In this document: piece by piece, positions 21,738 through 30,728 of the stretch
Numbering within the stretch: position 1 is the first letter of the stretch
Layout of the letters: each line of letters starts with the position of its first letter
Source of the DNA: Cytobacillus kochii
GTDB taxonomy: Bacteria; Bacillota; Bacilli; Bacillales; Cytobacillaceae
Assembly (NCBI RefSeq): GCF_020171845.1
Contig: NZ_JAIVAM010000003.1
Span: 310,001 to 374,000, forward strand
Direction of reading: 5' to 3'
DNA: 64,000 nucleotides
Translations under genes and position numbers: made by a program
Notes under the pieces: generated by a model
The model's database searches: none
Seen by the model: the letters and a program-made list of their open reading frames with translations, nothing else
Told to the model about the DNA's origin: nothing

Positions 21738-21899
21738 CACATCTCCTCCTCTCAAAAGGGGATTTTACTTTCATTGTATGCAAAAAGGAGAAATGGGTTT
21801 ATCTTTATAAAAGGATAAGAAGGAATAACAAGTATAACTGGTTATTTACCTGGAATTTTATTATAATAATATGATGGAGTAAATGTTTGCGATTTTAAG

Positions 21900-21927
21900 T
21901 GATCATGTGTGCAAGTACTTATGATCA
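21900..21927 (+). repeat. Inverted repeat in the cshB leader
   Basis: TGATCAT (21900-21906) and ATGATCA (21921-21927) could form a hairpin 15 nt ahead of the cshB ribosome binding site. Cold-shock helicase genes often have structured leaders, but here this is only suggestive. Confidence 0.35.
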
Positions 21928-21956
21928 TTTCATAACGATAATGAGGAGTTAAAAAA

Positions 21957-23261
21957 ATGAATGAAACAAGATTTGAGAGGTATGAGTTTAAACCTTTTAT
22001 TATAGAAGCAGTAAAGAAGTTAGGGTTTTTTGAACCAACAGATATACAGGAAAGATTAATACCGACTGTCTTAAAAGGGGAAAGTGCCATTGGTCAATCC
22101 CAGACAGGTACAGGTAAAACACACGCTTATATTCTGCCAATGGTTGAAAAAATTCAAACAAACAAAAAAGGTGTACAAGCAATTATCACTGCACCAACTA
22201 GAGAGCTAGCCAACCAAATTTATCAAGAAGTTTTAAAAATCACGAGCCATAGTGAAGAAGCTATCGCAGTTAAGCTTTTTATCGGAGGTACAGATAAACA
22301 AAGAACAATTGAAAAGCTTAAAACGCAACCGCAAATAGTTGTTGGTACACCGGGAAGAATTAATGATTTAGTGAAAGAGCAGGCATTGCTTATCCATACA
22401 GCTTCATTGTTAGTTGTGGATGAGGCGGACTTAATGTTGGATATGGGCTTCTTGGAAGATGTTGACCAAATTGCGTCACACATGCAAGAGAAATTGCAAA
22501 TGCTTGTGTTTTCAGCTACCATCCCAGAGAAGCTTAAACCATTTTTGAAAAAATATATGGAAAACCCAAAATTTGTTCATGTAGAGCCGAAGCAACCAAC
22601 CGCAGCTAAAATCGAACATCAACTCTTACCTTCAAGACACCGCAACAAAGTAAATCTTGTGTTTGATGCTTTACAGTCTTTTAACCCGTATTTAGCCATC
22701 GTGTTTACGAATACGAAGAAAAAGGCAGATGAAGTCGCAGATGGTTTAATGGCTAAAGGCTTGAAAGTCGGAAGAATTCACGGAGATTTGAATCCACGAG
22801 AACGAAAGAAAATGATGAAGCAAATCGTTGATCTCGAATTCCAATATATCGTAGCAACTGATTTAGCTGCTAGGGGTATTGATATTAAAGGAATTAGTCA
22901 CGTAATTAACTACGAATTACCTACAGACTTAGATTTTTATATTCATCGTGTAGGTAGAACAGCAAGAGCAGGCACTTCAGGTATCGCCTTAACGATTTAT
23001 GATCCAACAGATGAAGACGCATTAAATAAATTAGAGAAAATGGGCGTTACTTTTACTCATATTGATTTTGTTAAAGGAAATTGGGTAACACTTGACGATC
23101 GTAATAAAAGAAAAAACAGACAACGTCAAACAGATGAGATTGATAAAAAAGCGAGTTCACTTATACAAAAACCGAAAAAAGTAAAACCAGGATACAAAAG
23201 AAAGCGCAAATGGGAAATGGAAAAGATAAAGAAGAGAGAAAGAAGGATTAAAAGAAAATAA
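21957..23261 (+). CDS. cshB: DEAD-box RNA helicase CshB
   Basis: 434-residue ATP-dependent RNA helicase. Q motif [13 protein letters not shown], motif I SQTGTGKT, Ia [39 protein letters not shown] and [12 protein letters not shown] are all intact; the C-terminal tail (~390-434) is very Lys/Arg-rich and probably binds RNA. Position before nfo matches B. subtilis yqfR (cshB), a cold-shock helicase. Start ATG lies 8 nt after GAGGAG. Confidence 0.94.
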   Translation: MNETRFERYEFKPFIIEAVKKLGFFEPTDIQERLIPTVLKGESAIGQSQTGTGKTHAYILPMVEKIQTNKKGVQAIITAPTRELANQIYQEVLKITSHSEEAIAVKLFIGGTDKQRTIEKLKTQPQIVVGTPGRINDLVKEQALLIHTASLLVVDEADLMLDMGFLEDVDQIASHMQEKLQMLVFSATIPEKLKPFLKKYMENPKFVHVEPKQPTAAKIEHQLLPSRHRNKVNLVFDALQSFNPYLAIVFTNTKKKADEVADGLMAKGLKVGRIHGDLNPRERKKMMKQIVDLEFQYIVATDLAARGIDIKGISHVINYELPTDLDFYIHRVGRTARAGTSGIALTIYDPTDEDALNKLEKMGVTFTHIDFVKGNWVTLDDRNKRKNRQRQTDEIDKKASSLIQKPKKVKPGYKRKRKWEMEKIKKRERRIKRK

Positions 23262-23277
23262 GAGAGAGGGATATTGT

Positions 23278-24171
23278 ATGTTGAAAATCGGATCCCATGT
23301 TTCGATGAGCGGAAAAAAAATGTTATTAGCAGCCAGTGAAGAAGCAGCTTCTTACGGTTCGAATACATTTATGATTTACACAGGTGCTCCCCAAAACACG
23401 AGAAGAAAGAAAATAGAAGATTTAAATATAGAAGCTGGCCTAGCTCATATGAAGGAAAATGGCATAAGTGATATTGTTGTTCATGCCCCTTATATTATAA
23501 ATATAGGGAATACAACGAACCCAGCTACATTCGAATTAGGAGTGAATTTTCTACGTTCTGAAATCGATCGTACAGAAGCACTTGGGGCAAAGCAAATTGT
23601 CTTGCATCCTGGTGCACATGTCGGAGCAGGTGCAGAAAACGGTATCGCCAGGATCATTGAAGGTTTAAATGAAGTACTAAATGGCGATGAAAATGTGCAA
23701 ATTGCGCTTGAAACAATGGCTGGAAAAGGGTCAGAATGTGGAAGAGATTTTGAAGAACTAGCGAAAATTATTGATGGTGTAACTCATAATGAACATTTAT
23801 CTGTTTGTTTTGATACTTGTCATACTCATGATGCTGGATATGATATTGTTAATGACTTTGATGGTGTATTAAATGAATTTGATAAAATCATTGGTATCGA
23901 TCGATTAAAGGTTCTTCATATTAATGATAGTAAAAACATTCAGGGAGCTAGGAAAGACCGCCATGAAAATATTGGATTTGGTCATATCGGTTTTAAGGCA
24001 CTAAACAACATTGTTCATCATCCACAACTTACGACAATACCGAAAATCTTGGAAACCCCTTATGTTGGCGAGGACAAGAAAAATAAGAAACCGCCATATC
24101 AATTCGAAATCAATATGTTACGTAAAGAAGCGTTTAATAAAAATCTATTAGAAGATATTTTAGCACAATAA
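23278..24171 (+). CDS. nfo: Endonuclease IV (AP endonuclease)
   Basis: 297-residue metal-dependent AP endonuclease of base excision repair; in Bacillus (YqfS) it protects spore DNA. Zinc ligands are in the family motifs [24 protein letters not shown] and HINDSKN...[11 protein letters not shown]. It begins 16 bp after cshB and ends at a terminator. Length and motifs are standard. Confidence 0.96.
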   Translation: MLKIGSHVSMSGKKMLLAASEEAASYGSNTFMIYTGAPQNTRRKKIEDLNIEAGLAHMKENGISDIVVHAPYIINIGNTTNPATFELGVNFLRSEIDRTEALGAKQIVLHPGAHVGAGAENGIARIIEGLNEVLNGDENVQIALETMAGKGSECGRDFEELAKIIDGVTHNEHLSVCFDTCHTHDAGYDIVNDFDGVLNEFDKIIGIDRLKVLHINDSKNIQGARKDRHENIGFGHIGFKALNNIVHHPQLTTIPKILETPYVGEDKKNKKPPYQFEINMLRKEAFNKNLLEDILAQ

Positions 24172-24173
24172 AA

Positions 24174-24210
24174 AAGCATGGAGGAGAGGGATCCTCTATG
24201 CTTCTTCTTT
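24174..24210 (+). terminator. Terminator after nfo
   Basis: 12-bp stem (24174-24185 with 24192-24203, one G-U), 6-nt loop, then CTTCTTT. Confidence 0.7.
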
Positions 24211-24263
24211 GCCCTTCTAATGGTCTGTTTAAATCGTAGATGTCAATGGCACTGGTAATAGAC

Positions 24264-24521
24264 TTAAGAATTAGTAAACATAAGAAATATTTGGTTGACT
24301 GACTTTGCCGTGTCTACACCTGCAATATTGGCAATTTCTTTGACAAGTTTCTTTCGTTCATTTTCATTAAAGATATTCACCTTTTTACCGCGAAGATATT
24401 GGGCGATTTGCTCCGCTTCTGAGCGGCTAACTGAGATATTAAATTGTTTTCCATACTTTAATAATTCATCTGCGGTAATGTGATTGACTTTGTGATTAAT
24501 GATGTTCTCAAAGATTTTCAT
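24264..24521 (-). CDS. yqfT: YqfT family protein (DUF2624)
   Basis: 85-residue protein starting MKIFENIINHKVNHIT, all-alpha and charged, with a NENERKKLVKEIANIAG stretch. It matches the YqfT/DUF2624 family found next to nfo in Bacillaceae; function unknown. Start at 24521 gives 8 nt from GAGGAG, whereas the earlier GTG/ATG codons sit inside or against that site. Confidence 0.85.
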   Translation of the reverse strand: MKIFENIINHKVNHITADELLKYGKQFNISVSRSEAEQIAQYLRGKKVNIFNENERKKLVKEIANIAGVDTAKSVNQIFLMFTNS

Positions 24522-24613
24522 GTGCATCACTCCTCATTAAACTGTATGCACCTGTACAGTAAAATTTGCCTTTTTTTCTACAAAAATTGATGAAACAAGC
24601 CTCATTTCACTCC

Positions 24614-24642
24614 TTTACAAGGTTAGGAACTTCATGTATACT
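24614..24642 (+). promoter_or_regulatory. Sigma-A promoter of the zinc-uptake operon
   Basis: TTTACA (24614-24619), a 17-bp spacer and TATACT (24637-24642). The start site would be about 24649, just before the partial Zur box. Confidence 0.75.
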
Positions 24643-24654
24643 ACTCCTTGTACT

Positions 24655-24675
24655 AAATCGTAATGATTCTTAAAA
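24655..24675 (+). promoter_or_regulatory. Probable Zur operator (one good half-site)
   Basis: AAATCGTAATGATT at 24655-24668 matches the left half and centre of the Bacillus Zur box (AAATCGTAAT-N-ATTACGATTT). The right half is degenerate (ATTCTTAAAA). Placed just downstream of the predicted start of transcription, it would let zinc-loaded Zur block the operon that encodes Zur itself. Confidence 0.65.
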
Positions 24676-24689
24676 CGAAGGTGAATAAG

Positions 24690-25478
24690 ATGGAAACACG
24701 GCAAGAGCCAGTGATTAAAATAGAGGATGTTTCCTTTAGATATGAAAAAAATAATGTATTAGAGCGGGTAAATTTAACTGTAAATGAAGGAGACTTCTTA
24801 GCCATTGTAGGTCCAAATGGTTCTGGAAAATCAACACTTCTCAAGTTAATATTGAACTTATTAAAATTACAAAATGGGAAAATCACTCTTTTCGGGGAAG
24901 AAATGAATCAATTTAAGGACAGGCAAAAAATTGGCTTTGTCTCGCAAAAGGCAAATTCATTTAATACAGGTTTTCCGGCAACGGTATTTGAAGTTGTTGC
25001 TAGTGGGTTAACAAAAAAACTTGGACTATTTAAATGGATGAAAAAGGAAGATAGGCGTCATGTTATAGACGCTATAGATTCTGTTGGATTACGCGAGTAT
25101 GAAACGAGTAATGTGGGAGAGTTATCTGGAGGTCAGCAACAACGGGTGTTTATTGCAAGAGCGTTAGTAAGTGAACCTAAATTACTTATATTAGATGAAC
25201 CGACTGTTGGTGTAGATGCACAACATGTGCAATCTTTTTATCATATGCTTGAAGATCTGAATAAAAACCGTGGCATTACGCTTTTACTCGTTACACATGA
25301 TATAGGGACAATTTCTGAGCGGGTATCACATGTTGCATGTATGAATAAAACTCTGCATTTCCACGGGAAAACAGAGGAATTTGAGCGTCTTGATAAAGCC
25401 GAAGTGTCGACGTTTTATGGACATGACGTTCATATCTTATCCCATGATCATCACCACCATCATGAAGGGGTGAGATAA
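24690..25478 (+). CDS. znuC: Zinc ABC transporter ATP-binding protein
   Basis: 262-residue ABC ATPase energising high-affinity zinc import. Walker A GPNGSGKST, signature LSGGQQQR, Walker B LLILDEPTVGVD and the switch His in VTHD are present. The C-terminal tail ends HDHHHHHEGVR, a likely metal-binding run typical of zinc importers. ATG 24690 is 6 nt after GAAGGTG; ATG 24663 lies inside the operator and is rejected. Overlaps znuB by 1 bp. No substrate-binding protein gene is nearby. Confidence 0.92.
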   Translation: METRQEPVIKIEDVSFRYEKNNVLERVNLTVNEGDFLAIVGPNGSGKSTLLKLILNLLKLQNGKITLFGEEMNQFKDRQKIGFVSQKANSFNTGFPATVFEVVASGLTKKLGLFKWMKKEDRRHVIDAIDSVGLREYETSNVGELSGGQQQRVFIARALVSEPKLLILDEPTVGVDAQHVQSFYHMLEDLNKNRGITLLLVTHDIGTISERVSHVACMNKTLHFHGKTEEFERLDKAEVSTFYGHDVHILSHDHHHHHEGVR

Positions 25479-26326
25479 TGATTGCTGCTATATTTGAATA
25501 TGAGTTTTTACAAAATGCTTTTTTAACTGGTATGATTATTGGTATTATTGCCCCTTTACTTGGTGTGTATATTGTAGTAAGGCGGTTATCATTGATAGCA
25601 GATGCGCTTAGTCATGTAACGTTAGCTGGGATTGCAGCAAGCTTATTACTTGAAAAGAAACTAACCGGTTTTAGCGGAGTCAATCCTGTTTATATGGGGA
25701 TGGCTTTTTCCGTTACAGGATCTGTGTTTATTGAAAAATTAAGGTCTGTATACAAGCATTATCAGGAGCTTGCCATTCCTATTATTCTTTCTGGGGGAAC
25801 CGGTCTTAGTGTAATATTTATTTCACTAGCTGATGGCTTCAATTCAGATCTGTTTGGTTACCTATTTGGTAGCGTTAGTGCAGTAAGTAGAGAAGATCTA
25901 TGGCTTATTATCATCATTTCGGTGATTATTATAGCCATTATTGTTTCTTTATATAAAGAACTATTCCTATTATCTTTTGATGAGGAGCATGCGCAAGCAT
26001 CTGGTATTCCAGTGAAAATTGTTCATTTTATTTTTATTGTTATGGTGGCACTTGTTATCGCTTCATCAATGCGTATCGTTGGAATTCTCCTCGTATCCGC
26101 ACTTATGACTTTACCAGTTGCTGCGAGTATGCGGATTGCAAAGGGCTTTAAACAAACGATTTTATTGTCAGTTATTTTTGGAGAAGTGTCAGTACTTGGC
26201 GGTTTATTTTTAGCATATTACTTAGATCTTGCTCCTGGAGGAACCATTGTAATCATTGCTGTGTTAATATTATTAGTAACGATACTTTTAAAGAAAGTAA
26301 AGACATCTAGACCAGCTAAAGTATAA
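25478..26326 (+). CDS. znuB: Zinc ABC transporter permease
   Basis: 282-residue ABC-3 family permease with about eight TM helices; ADALSHVTLAGIA near the N terminus is a family hallmark and MRIVGILLVSALMTLPVA marks the C-terminal core. TAATG overlap with znuC shows coupling. Together with ZnuC and the downstream Zur regulator this gives substrate preference for zinc rather than manganese, an inference from context. Confidence 0.93.
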   Translation: MIAAIFEYEFLQNAFLTGMIIGIIAPLLGVYIVVRRLSLIADALSHVTLAGIAASLLLEKKLTGFSGVNPVYMGMAFSVTGSVFIEKLRSVYKHYQELAIPIILSGGTGLSVIFISLADGFNSDLFGYLFGSVSAVSREDLWLIIIISVIIIAIIVSLYKELFLLSFDEEHAQASGIPVKIVHFIFIVMVALVIASSMRIVGILLVSALMTLPVAASMRIAKGFKQTILLSVIFGEVSVLGGLFLAYYLDLAPGGTIVIIAVLILLVTILLKKVKTSRPAKV

Positions 26327-26350
26327 TTGCAAAAAAAGGGTGAATCAGTC

Positions 26351-26761
26351 ATGAATGTGAGTGGCGCATTAGAACTGTTGAAAAATCGAGGCTATAAGCA
26401 TACAGGCAAGAGAGAAGAAATGCTTGCACTATTTGCAGATAGTAATAAGTACTTAACGGCAAGAGAAGTCTTAGAGGAAATGAAACCAGATTATCCGGGC
26501 TTGAGCTTTGATACCATTTATCGTAATTTATCTTTGTTTGTGGACTTAGATATTCTTGAGATGACCGAGTTATCTGGTGAAAAACATTTTCGGTTTACTT
26601 GTTCTCATGAACATCATCATCATCATTTTATCTGTCTGGATTGTGGAAAAACGAAAGAAATAGAAACTTGTCCGATGAATACTTTGGCAGAAAATTTAAA
26701 AGGTTATGATGTTTCTGGGCATAAATTTGAAATTTACGGCAAATGCCCAGAATGTTGTTAA
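26351..26761 (+). CDS. zur: Zinc uptake regulator Zur (Fur family)
   Basis: 136-residue Fur-family repressor. N-terminal winged helix with [15 protein letters not shown]; metal sites in [22 protein letters not shown] and the C-terminal CPECC. It is close to B. subtilis Zur (YqfV) along its length. ATG 26351 follows AAAGGGTGA; the in-frame TTG 26327 abuts the znuB stop without a binding site. In B. subtilis the importer is encoded elsewhere; here regulator and importer share an operon. Confidence 0.94.
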   Translation: MNVSGALELLKNRGYKHTGKREEMLALFADSNKYLTAREVLEEMKPDYPGLSFDTIYRNLSLFVDLDILEMTELSGEKHFRFTCSHEHHHHHFICLDCGKTKEIETCPMNTLAENLKGYDVSGHKFEIYGKCPECC

Positions 26762-26765
26762 TTGG

Positions 26766-26795
26766 AAAAACCCCTCTTATAAGAGGGGTTTTTTA
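26766..26795. terminator. Bidirectional terminator between zur and yqfW
   Basis: Palindromic AAAAACCCCTCTTAT with its complement AAGAGGGGTTTTTT; A-run and T-run on either side serve both converging genes. Confidence 0.9.
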
Positions 26796-26811
26796 TATGA
26801 AGATAGTAAGA

Positions 26812-27384
26812 TTACACAGATACTTTTAACCAATTCTCTACCCATGTGGCTGCTTCCTTCCAGCTTGTCACCCTTTTTACGCCGTCTGGAGTCGGTAAGC
26901 GGTTATAGGGTGTATCGAACAATATGACGGGAATTTGACACGCCTCATGGATCATAACAGCATTATCATGTTTATCTTCGAAGAATATGTCAATATCATA
27001 TTGTTTAGCTGCTGAGACTTTATCATGAGAGCCAATAAGATCAATATGATCAAAAGTAATGCCATTCTGTGTGAACCAATTTTCAGTTACACTCATCAAA
27101 TGAGTTGAGCGTGCACTAATAAAAAATAGTTCATGCTCTTCTTTCCATTTTGTTAATATTGATTTTGCGTTAGGTACAATGGTTGACTGGCGATAAATTT
27201 CCGGTTCATTTTCTTTAAACCATTGATCGAATGCTTGAGGTTCTATATCTACAAGCGGATACAAGTCATATTGTTTTATGTCTTCTAAAGTAAGTTGTAG
27301 CCCAAATGCTTTGTTCATAAAAGGAATCATTGCCGCTGGACTCGTGACAGTTCCATCGATATCAATTCCGAATCGTTTTTTCAT
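26812..27384 (-). CDS. yqfW: Putative 5'(3')-nucleotidase, HAD superfamily (YqfW)
   Basis: 190-residue NT5C-type HAD phosphatase. Motif I is FGIDIDGTVTSP with the nucleophilic Asp, motif II is FISAR, and motif IV includes FFEDKHDNA. Family members dephosphorylate (deoxy)nucleoside monophosphates, but the substrate of YqfW is unknown. AAAGGAGAG precedes the ATG. Cytoplasmic. Confidence 0.88.
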   Translation of the reverse strand: MKKRFGIDIDGTVTSPAAMIPFMNKAFGLQLTLEDIKQYDLYPLVDIEPQAFDQWFKENEPEIYRQSTIVPNAKSILTKWKEEHELFFISARSTHLMSVTENWFTQNGITFDHIDLIGSHDKVSAAKQYDIDIFFEDKHDNAVMIHEACQIPVILFDTPYNRLPTPDGVKRVTSWKEAATWVENWLKVSV

Positions 27385-27589
27385 TTCATTGCTCTCCTTT
27401 AAAACTTGAACATATAACCGTTCACTTCATTTTTTCTTTACTTCCTAATTTTAGCTGAAACTTTTCATTATATAAACCATAAAAGCCTTTTTGTTGCTAG
27501 AAAATCTTAACACAAGTAAAAGTGTAACGCTTGTTAATAATAATAAATGCTCCACCACAGAAAAGTGGATACCATTAAAGCGAGGGATC

Positions 27590-27967
27590 ATGATGGCAGA
27601 TCAGATGCGTAAATATGATGAAGATCAGCTTCGTCGTGACAGAGTTGACGAGAACCAGTATGAAGTCTCAAGCGATTATTCAGAAGAAACTGCAGCCGAA
27701 ATTGCTGCTCCTGTAACTTATGATGAGGACAGGGGAAGGGATATTGACGATAGAAAAGGGACGCGTAGTGGTGGCCGAGGAGTAGGTATTACTGCTTTAG
27801 TATTATCAATCCTTTCACTATTCATTATGCCGATATTTCTTGGAGCTGCAGGGATCGTACTTGGTATTGTTGCAAATAGCAAAGGAGCTAGAGGATTTGG
27901 CACTTGGGCGATTGGTATCGGTATAGTATCGCTTTTAGTAGGGATTTTTATTATGCCATTCTTTTAA
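27590..27967 (+). CDS. yqfX: Membrane protein with DUF4190-like hairpin (YqfX)
   Basis: 125-residue protein: a hydrophilic, acidic N-terminal half (MMADQMRKYDEDQLRRD...), a basic GTRSGGRG linker, and two C-terminal TM helices (~67-92 and ~100-122) with GIVLGIVANSKGARG between them, the DUF4190 pattern. It matches YqfX in place and layout. The frame extends upstream to 27491, but GAGGG before ATG 27590/27593 decides the start. Function unknown. Confidence 0.8.
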   Translation: MMADQMRKYDEDQLRRDRVDENQYEVSSDYSEETAAEIAAPVTYDEDRGRDIDDRKGTRSGGRGVGITALVLSILSLFIMPIFLGAAGIVLGIVANSKGARGFGTWAIGIGIVSLLVGIFIMPFF

Positions 27968-27978
27968 ATATAAACAAC

Positions 27979-28012
27979 AAGCGCCTAGGAGTATCCCTAG
28001 GCGCTTTGTTTA
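27979..28012. terminator. Bidirectional terminator between yqfX and ispG
   Basis: 11-bp stem AAGCGCCTAGG (27979-27989) with CCTAGGCGCTT (27996-28006), flanked by A-rich and T-rich tracts. Confidence 0.82.
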
Positions 28013-28013
28013 T

Positions 28014-29132
28014 TTAAACTGTTTCTTTGGCTTTTTCTTCTTCTTCTTTTTGTTTTGCAAAATACTCTTCAGCTATTTTATCAATTTCAATCTTTAATTC
28101 ATCGACCATTGTATCTTCTGGTACTTTGCGAACAATTTTCCCTTTGCGGAATAATAAACCTTCACCTCGTGCTCCAGCGATGCCAATGTCAGCTTCTCTT
28201 GCTTCACCAGGGCCGTTAACGGCACAGCCCAACACAGCGACTTTAATTGGTGCTTTAATTGTTGAGATATATTCTTCAACTTCATTCGCGATACTAATTA
28301 AGTCGATTTCGATACGACCACAAGTCGGACAAGAAATGAGTGTCGCAGCATTCGATGATAAACCATATACTTTTAACAGCTCTCTAGCCACTTTTACTTC
28401 TTCAACTGGATCAGCACTTAATGAAATTCTTAACGTATTTCCGATACCTTTATGAAGAATTGCGCCTAATCCAGCAGCACTTTTTACTGTACCGGCAAAT
28501 AATGTTCCGGATTCAGTAATCCCTAAGTGTAGTGGATAATCAAAAGCTTGAGCTGCTTTTTCATAAGCTTCAATCGCTAAATTGACATCTGACGCTTTCA
28601 TAGAGACGATAATATCATGGAAGTCTAGGTCTTCCAGAATTTTAATATGGTGAAGTGCACTTTCAACCATTCCGTCTGCCGTAGGATAGCCGTATTTTTC
28701 TAAAATACGTTTTTCTAATGAACCTGCATTTACACCAATACGAATAGGAATACCTTTCGCTTTAGCAGCTTTTACAACAGCTTCCACTTTTTCGCGTTTT
28801 CCAATATTACCTGGGTTAATTCTAATCTTGTCAGCTCCACCTTCTATGGCTTTTAAAGCTAACTTATAATCAAAATGGATATCAACGACAAGTGGAATAT
28901 CGATTTGTTTTTTTATATCAGCAATCGCATTAGCTGCCCTTTCATCTGGACATGCTACGCGAACAACTTGGCATCCTGCTTCTTCTAAACGTTTAATTTG
29001 CGCAACGGTTGCTTCTACATCATGAGTTTTCGTTGTAGTCATACTTTGAATAAATAATTCATTACTTCCGCCAATGGTTAGCGGTCCCACTTTTACCGGA
29101 CGAGTTTTCGTACGATGTATCATTTCACTCAA
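28014..29132 (-). CDS. ispG: 4-hydroxy-3-methylbut-2-en-1-yl diphosphate synthase IspG
   Basis: 372-residue [4Fe-4S] enzyme of the MEP pathway, converting MEcPP to HMBPP, the substrate of IspH. TIM-barrel N-terminal part ([27 protein letters not shown]) and C-terminal cluster domain with [10 protein letters not shown] and CAVNGPGEA are intact; the last ~15 residues are a Lys/Glu tail. Start is a TTG at 29132 with AAAGGAG 10 nt upstream. Confidence 0.96.
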   Translation of the reverse strand: MSEMIHRTKTRPVKVGPLTIGGSNELFIQSMTTTKTHDVEATVAQIKRLEEAGCQVVRVACPDERAANAIADIKKQIDIPLVVDIHFDYKLALKAIEGGADKIRINPGNIGKREKVEAVVKAAKAKGIPIRIGVNAGSLEKRILEKYGYPTADGMVESALHHIKILEDLDFHDIIVSMKASDVNLAIEAYEKAAQAFDYPLHLGITESGTLFAGTVKSAAGLGAILHKGIGNTLRISLSADPVEEVKVARELLKVYGLSSNAATLISCPTCGRIEIDLISIANEVEEYISTIKAPIKVAVLGCAVNGPGEAREADIGIAGARGEGLLFRKGKIVRKVPEDTMVDELKIEIDKIAEEYFAKQKEEEEKAKETV

Positions 29133-29248
29133 TGGAGATTCGCTCCTTTATATATATAAAATATATTTGAACTTCTCAATGTAAGCTCTTATCATCAACT
29201 ATTGTATCAATGAAGTGATTGAATTGACAAGAAATAGATGCTAAGCAT

Positions 29249-29587
29249 TTAGTTTTCATTATTATATGAAGGAAATTTATAGGTATTACCGTATTGAATT
29301 TCTTCAGGCTTTATTCCATTATTTAATGTGCTGAAATCTTCAGCGATAACATTAATTGGAAGATTTTCGATGTTCATATTTTGCTGTTCAATAATGGATA
29401 AAACGGTATCTCCCCGATTCACTTCTTTTTCAAAATAAGGAAGGCCTACCTCTTGTTCGTCTTTTTCTAAATTTGTGACCTCTGCAGCAACGGGTGCAAT
29501 ATGTTTAGGGAGAGTTCCTTTGGAAAGATCGACGTATACAGCAAATGAAATGATAATAATTAAGATGAAGGCTGAAATTCTTCTCAT
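29249..29587 (-). CDS. yqfZ: YqfZ family LysM-like membrane-anchored protein
   Basis: 112-residue protein with one N-terminal TM segment or signal anchor (~4-20) and a LysM-like extracytoplasmic part: FEKEVNRGDTVLSIIEQ ... NNGIKPEEIQYGNTYKFP. Position upstream of ispG on the same strand matches B. subtilis yqfZ. GGGAGC lies 9 nt before the ATG. Probably binds peptidoglycan; role unknown. Confidence 0.78.
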   Translation of the reverse strand: MRRISAFILIIIISFAVYVDLSKGTLPKHIAPVAAEVTNLEKDEQEVGLPYFEKEVNRGDTVLSIIEQQNMNIENLPINVIAEDFSTLNNGIKPEEIQYGNTYKFPSYNNEN

Positions 29588-29664
29588 ATTTACAAGCTCC
29601 CGTCATTTTAGAATAACCATTATCATACTTATGCATGTCCACATCTAATTAGAACAGATTATGT

Positions 29665-29699
29665 ATAAAAAAACTGTAGACGGTATATGCGTCTACAGT
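29665..29699 (-). terminator. Terminator after yqgB
   Basis: Perfect 10-bp stem ACTGTAGACG (29673-29682) with CGTCTACAGT (29690-29699); on the minus strand a seven-T run follows. Confidence 0.88.
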
Positions 29700-29708
29700 A
29701 TGATTCCA

Positions 29709-30491
29709 CTATTGTTCAGGTATTTCCTTTTTCTGATGAGGTATTTCTTTGATGGCTAACATAAGAATGATGATGGATATTAACCAGTTAATAAGTGCTC
29801 CATTTGGAACAACGGTTTGTAGTGTGTCCATGATAATAAAAAATACGGTTGATAATGTGATACTATAAGCGGCTATTCGCCACATGTAGCGATAAGGAAG
29901 GGTCTTCTGAACAATTCTCACAATCATTATACCGAGTAAGGCAATAATGGAAATTTCTATTAAGCGCATGGCTATAGAAAATAAATACAGTACAATAGCG
30001 ACGATACTAATTAATATGATTAACCAAGAATCTGCCGCTTGTATTAATTCAATAACAGTTGATTTATCAATATTGATATCACCGAGCATACTATAGCTAT
30101 AGGATTGTTGATTGTTTCCGCTAATAAACACCAATTCGTCTTGTAGAATGGCAATGGTATCATTTGTTTGCAATATTTCATCTTTCTTTACAATATTATT
30201 TGAGTCAAAAATAATGGTCACACCATCATTCTCAACAGTAATAGGTGCTGTTTCATTTGCTTGTAATGTCCCATTAGCAATCTCAAATTCAGGCAAATCA
30301 TCCGTTATTGTTGATTCCATTGATTGTACACCATTAAAGACGGATGTACTGAGAAAAAAAATAGTGGGGATAATGGATAGGAAAGTGAGAAAAAAAACAT
30401 AACCTATTGTCTTTCCTATACCTTGCTGACGAAAGGTTGCAATGTCTTTTGGAGAATAAATGCTTCTTATAAATTGTTTAATGATATTCAA
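29709..30491 (-). CDS. yqgB: DUF1189 membrane protein (YqgB)
   Basis: 260-residue membrane protein: N-terminal amphipathic FIRSIYSPKDIATFRQQGIGKTIGYVF, TM1 (~28-50), an extracytoplasmic region (~55-150), then four closely spaced C-terminal TM helices. This layout and the N-terminal sequence match DUF1189. TTG start at 30491. The function is unknown. Confidence 0.82.
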   Translation of the reverse strand: MNIIKQFIRSIYSPKDIATFRQQGIGKTIGYVFFLTFLSIIPTIFFLSTSVFNGVQSMESTITDDLPEFEIANGTLQANETAPITVENDGVTIIFDSNNIVKKDEILQTNDTIAILQDELVFISGNNQQSYSYSMLGDINIDKSTVIELIQAADSWLIILISIVAIVLYLFSIAMRLIEISIIALLGIMIVRIVQKTLPYRYMWRIAAYSITLSTVFFIIMDTLQTVVPNGALINWLISIIILMLAIKEIPHQKKEIPEQ

Positions 30492-30728
30492 AAATTTTCC
30501 ACGTCCTTACTTGTCATTATTCTATTTATTTTAACGACAATACTTTCGTCATACAAGAATAATAAGTTTTTTGAATAATTAACCTTTTGTCATCTAATTG
30601 TAACATAAGAGAAAAATATTAAAGGTTTGTAAATTTAACCGTTACACTATTTACATTAATAGAGAAAGCTTTAATAATAGTGTGGGGTTTACATTTAGTG
30701 TTGAAAAACTTTCTAGGGGTTGAATAGC

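Noticed and set aside
21445-21874. Plus-strand frames opposite yqfQ
   Set aside because: Reverse reading of the Gly/Pro-rich yqfQ repeats; no ribosome binding site.
30620-30700. TTTACA and TTACAC motifs before the Na/Pi cotransporter as a Pho box
   Set aside because: Spacing (9 and 38 bp) does not follow the 10-11 bp period seen before pstS.
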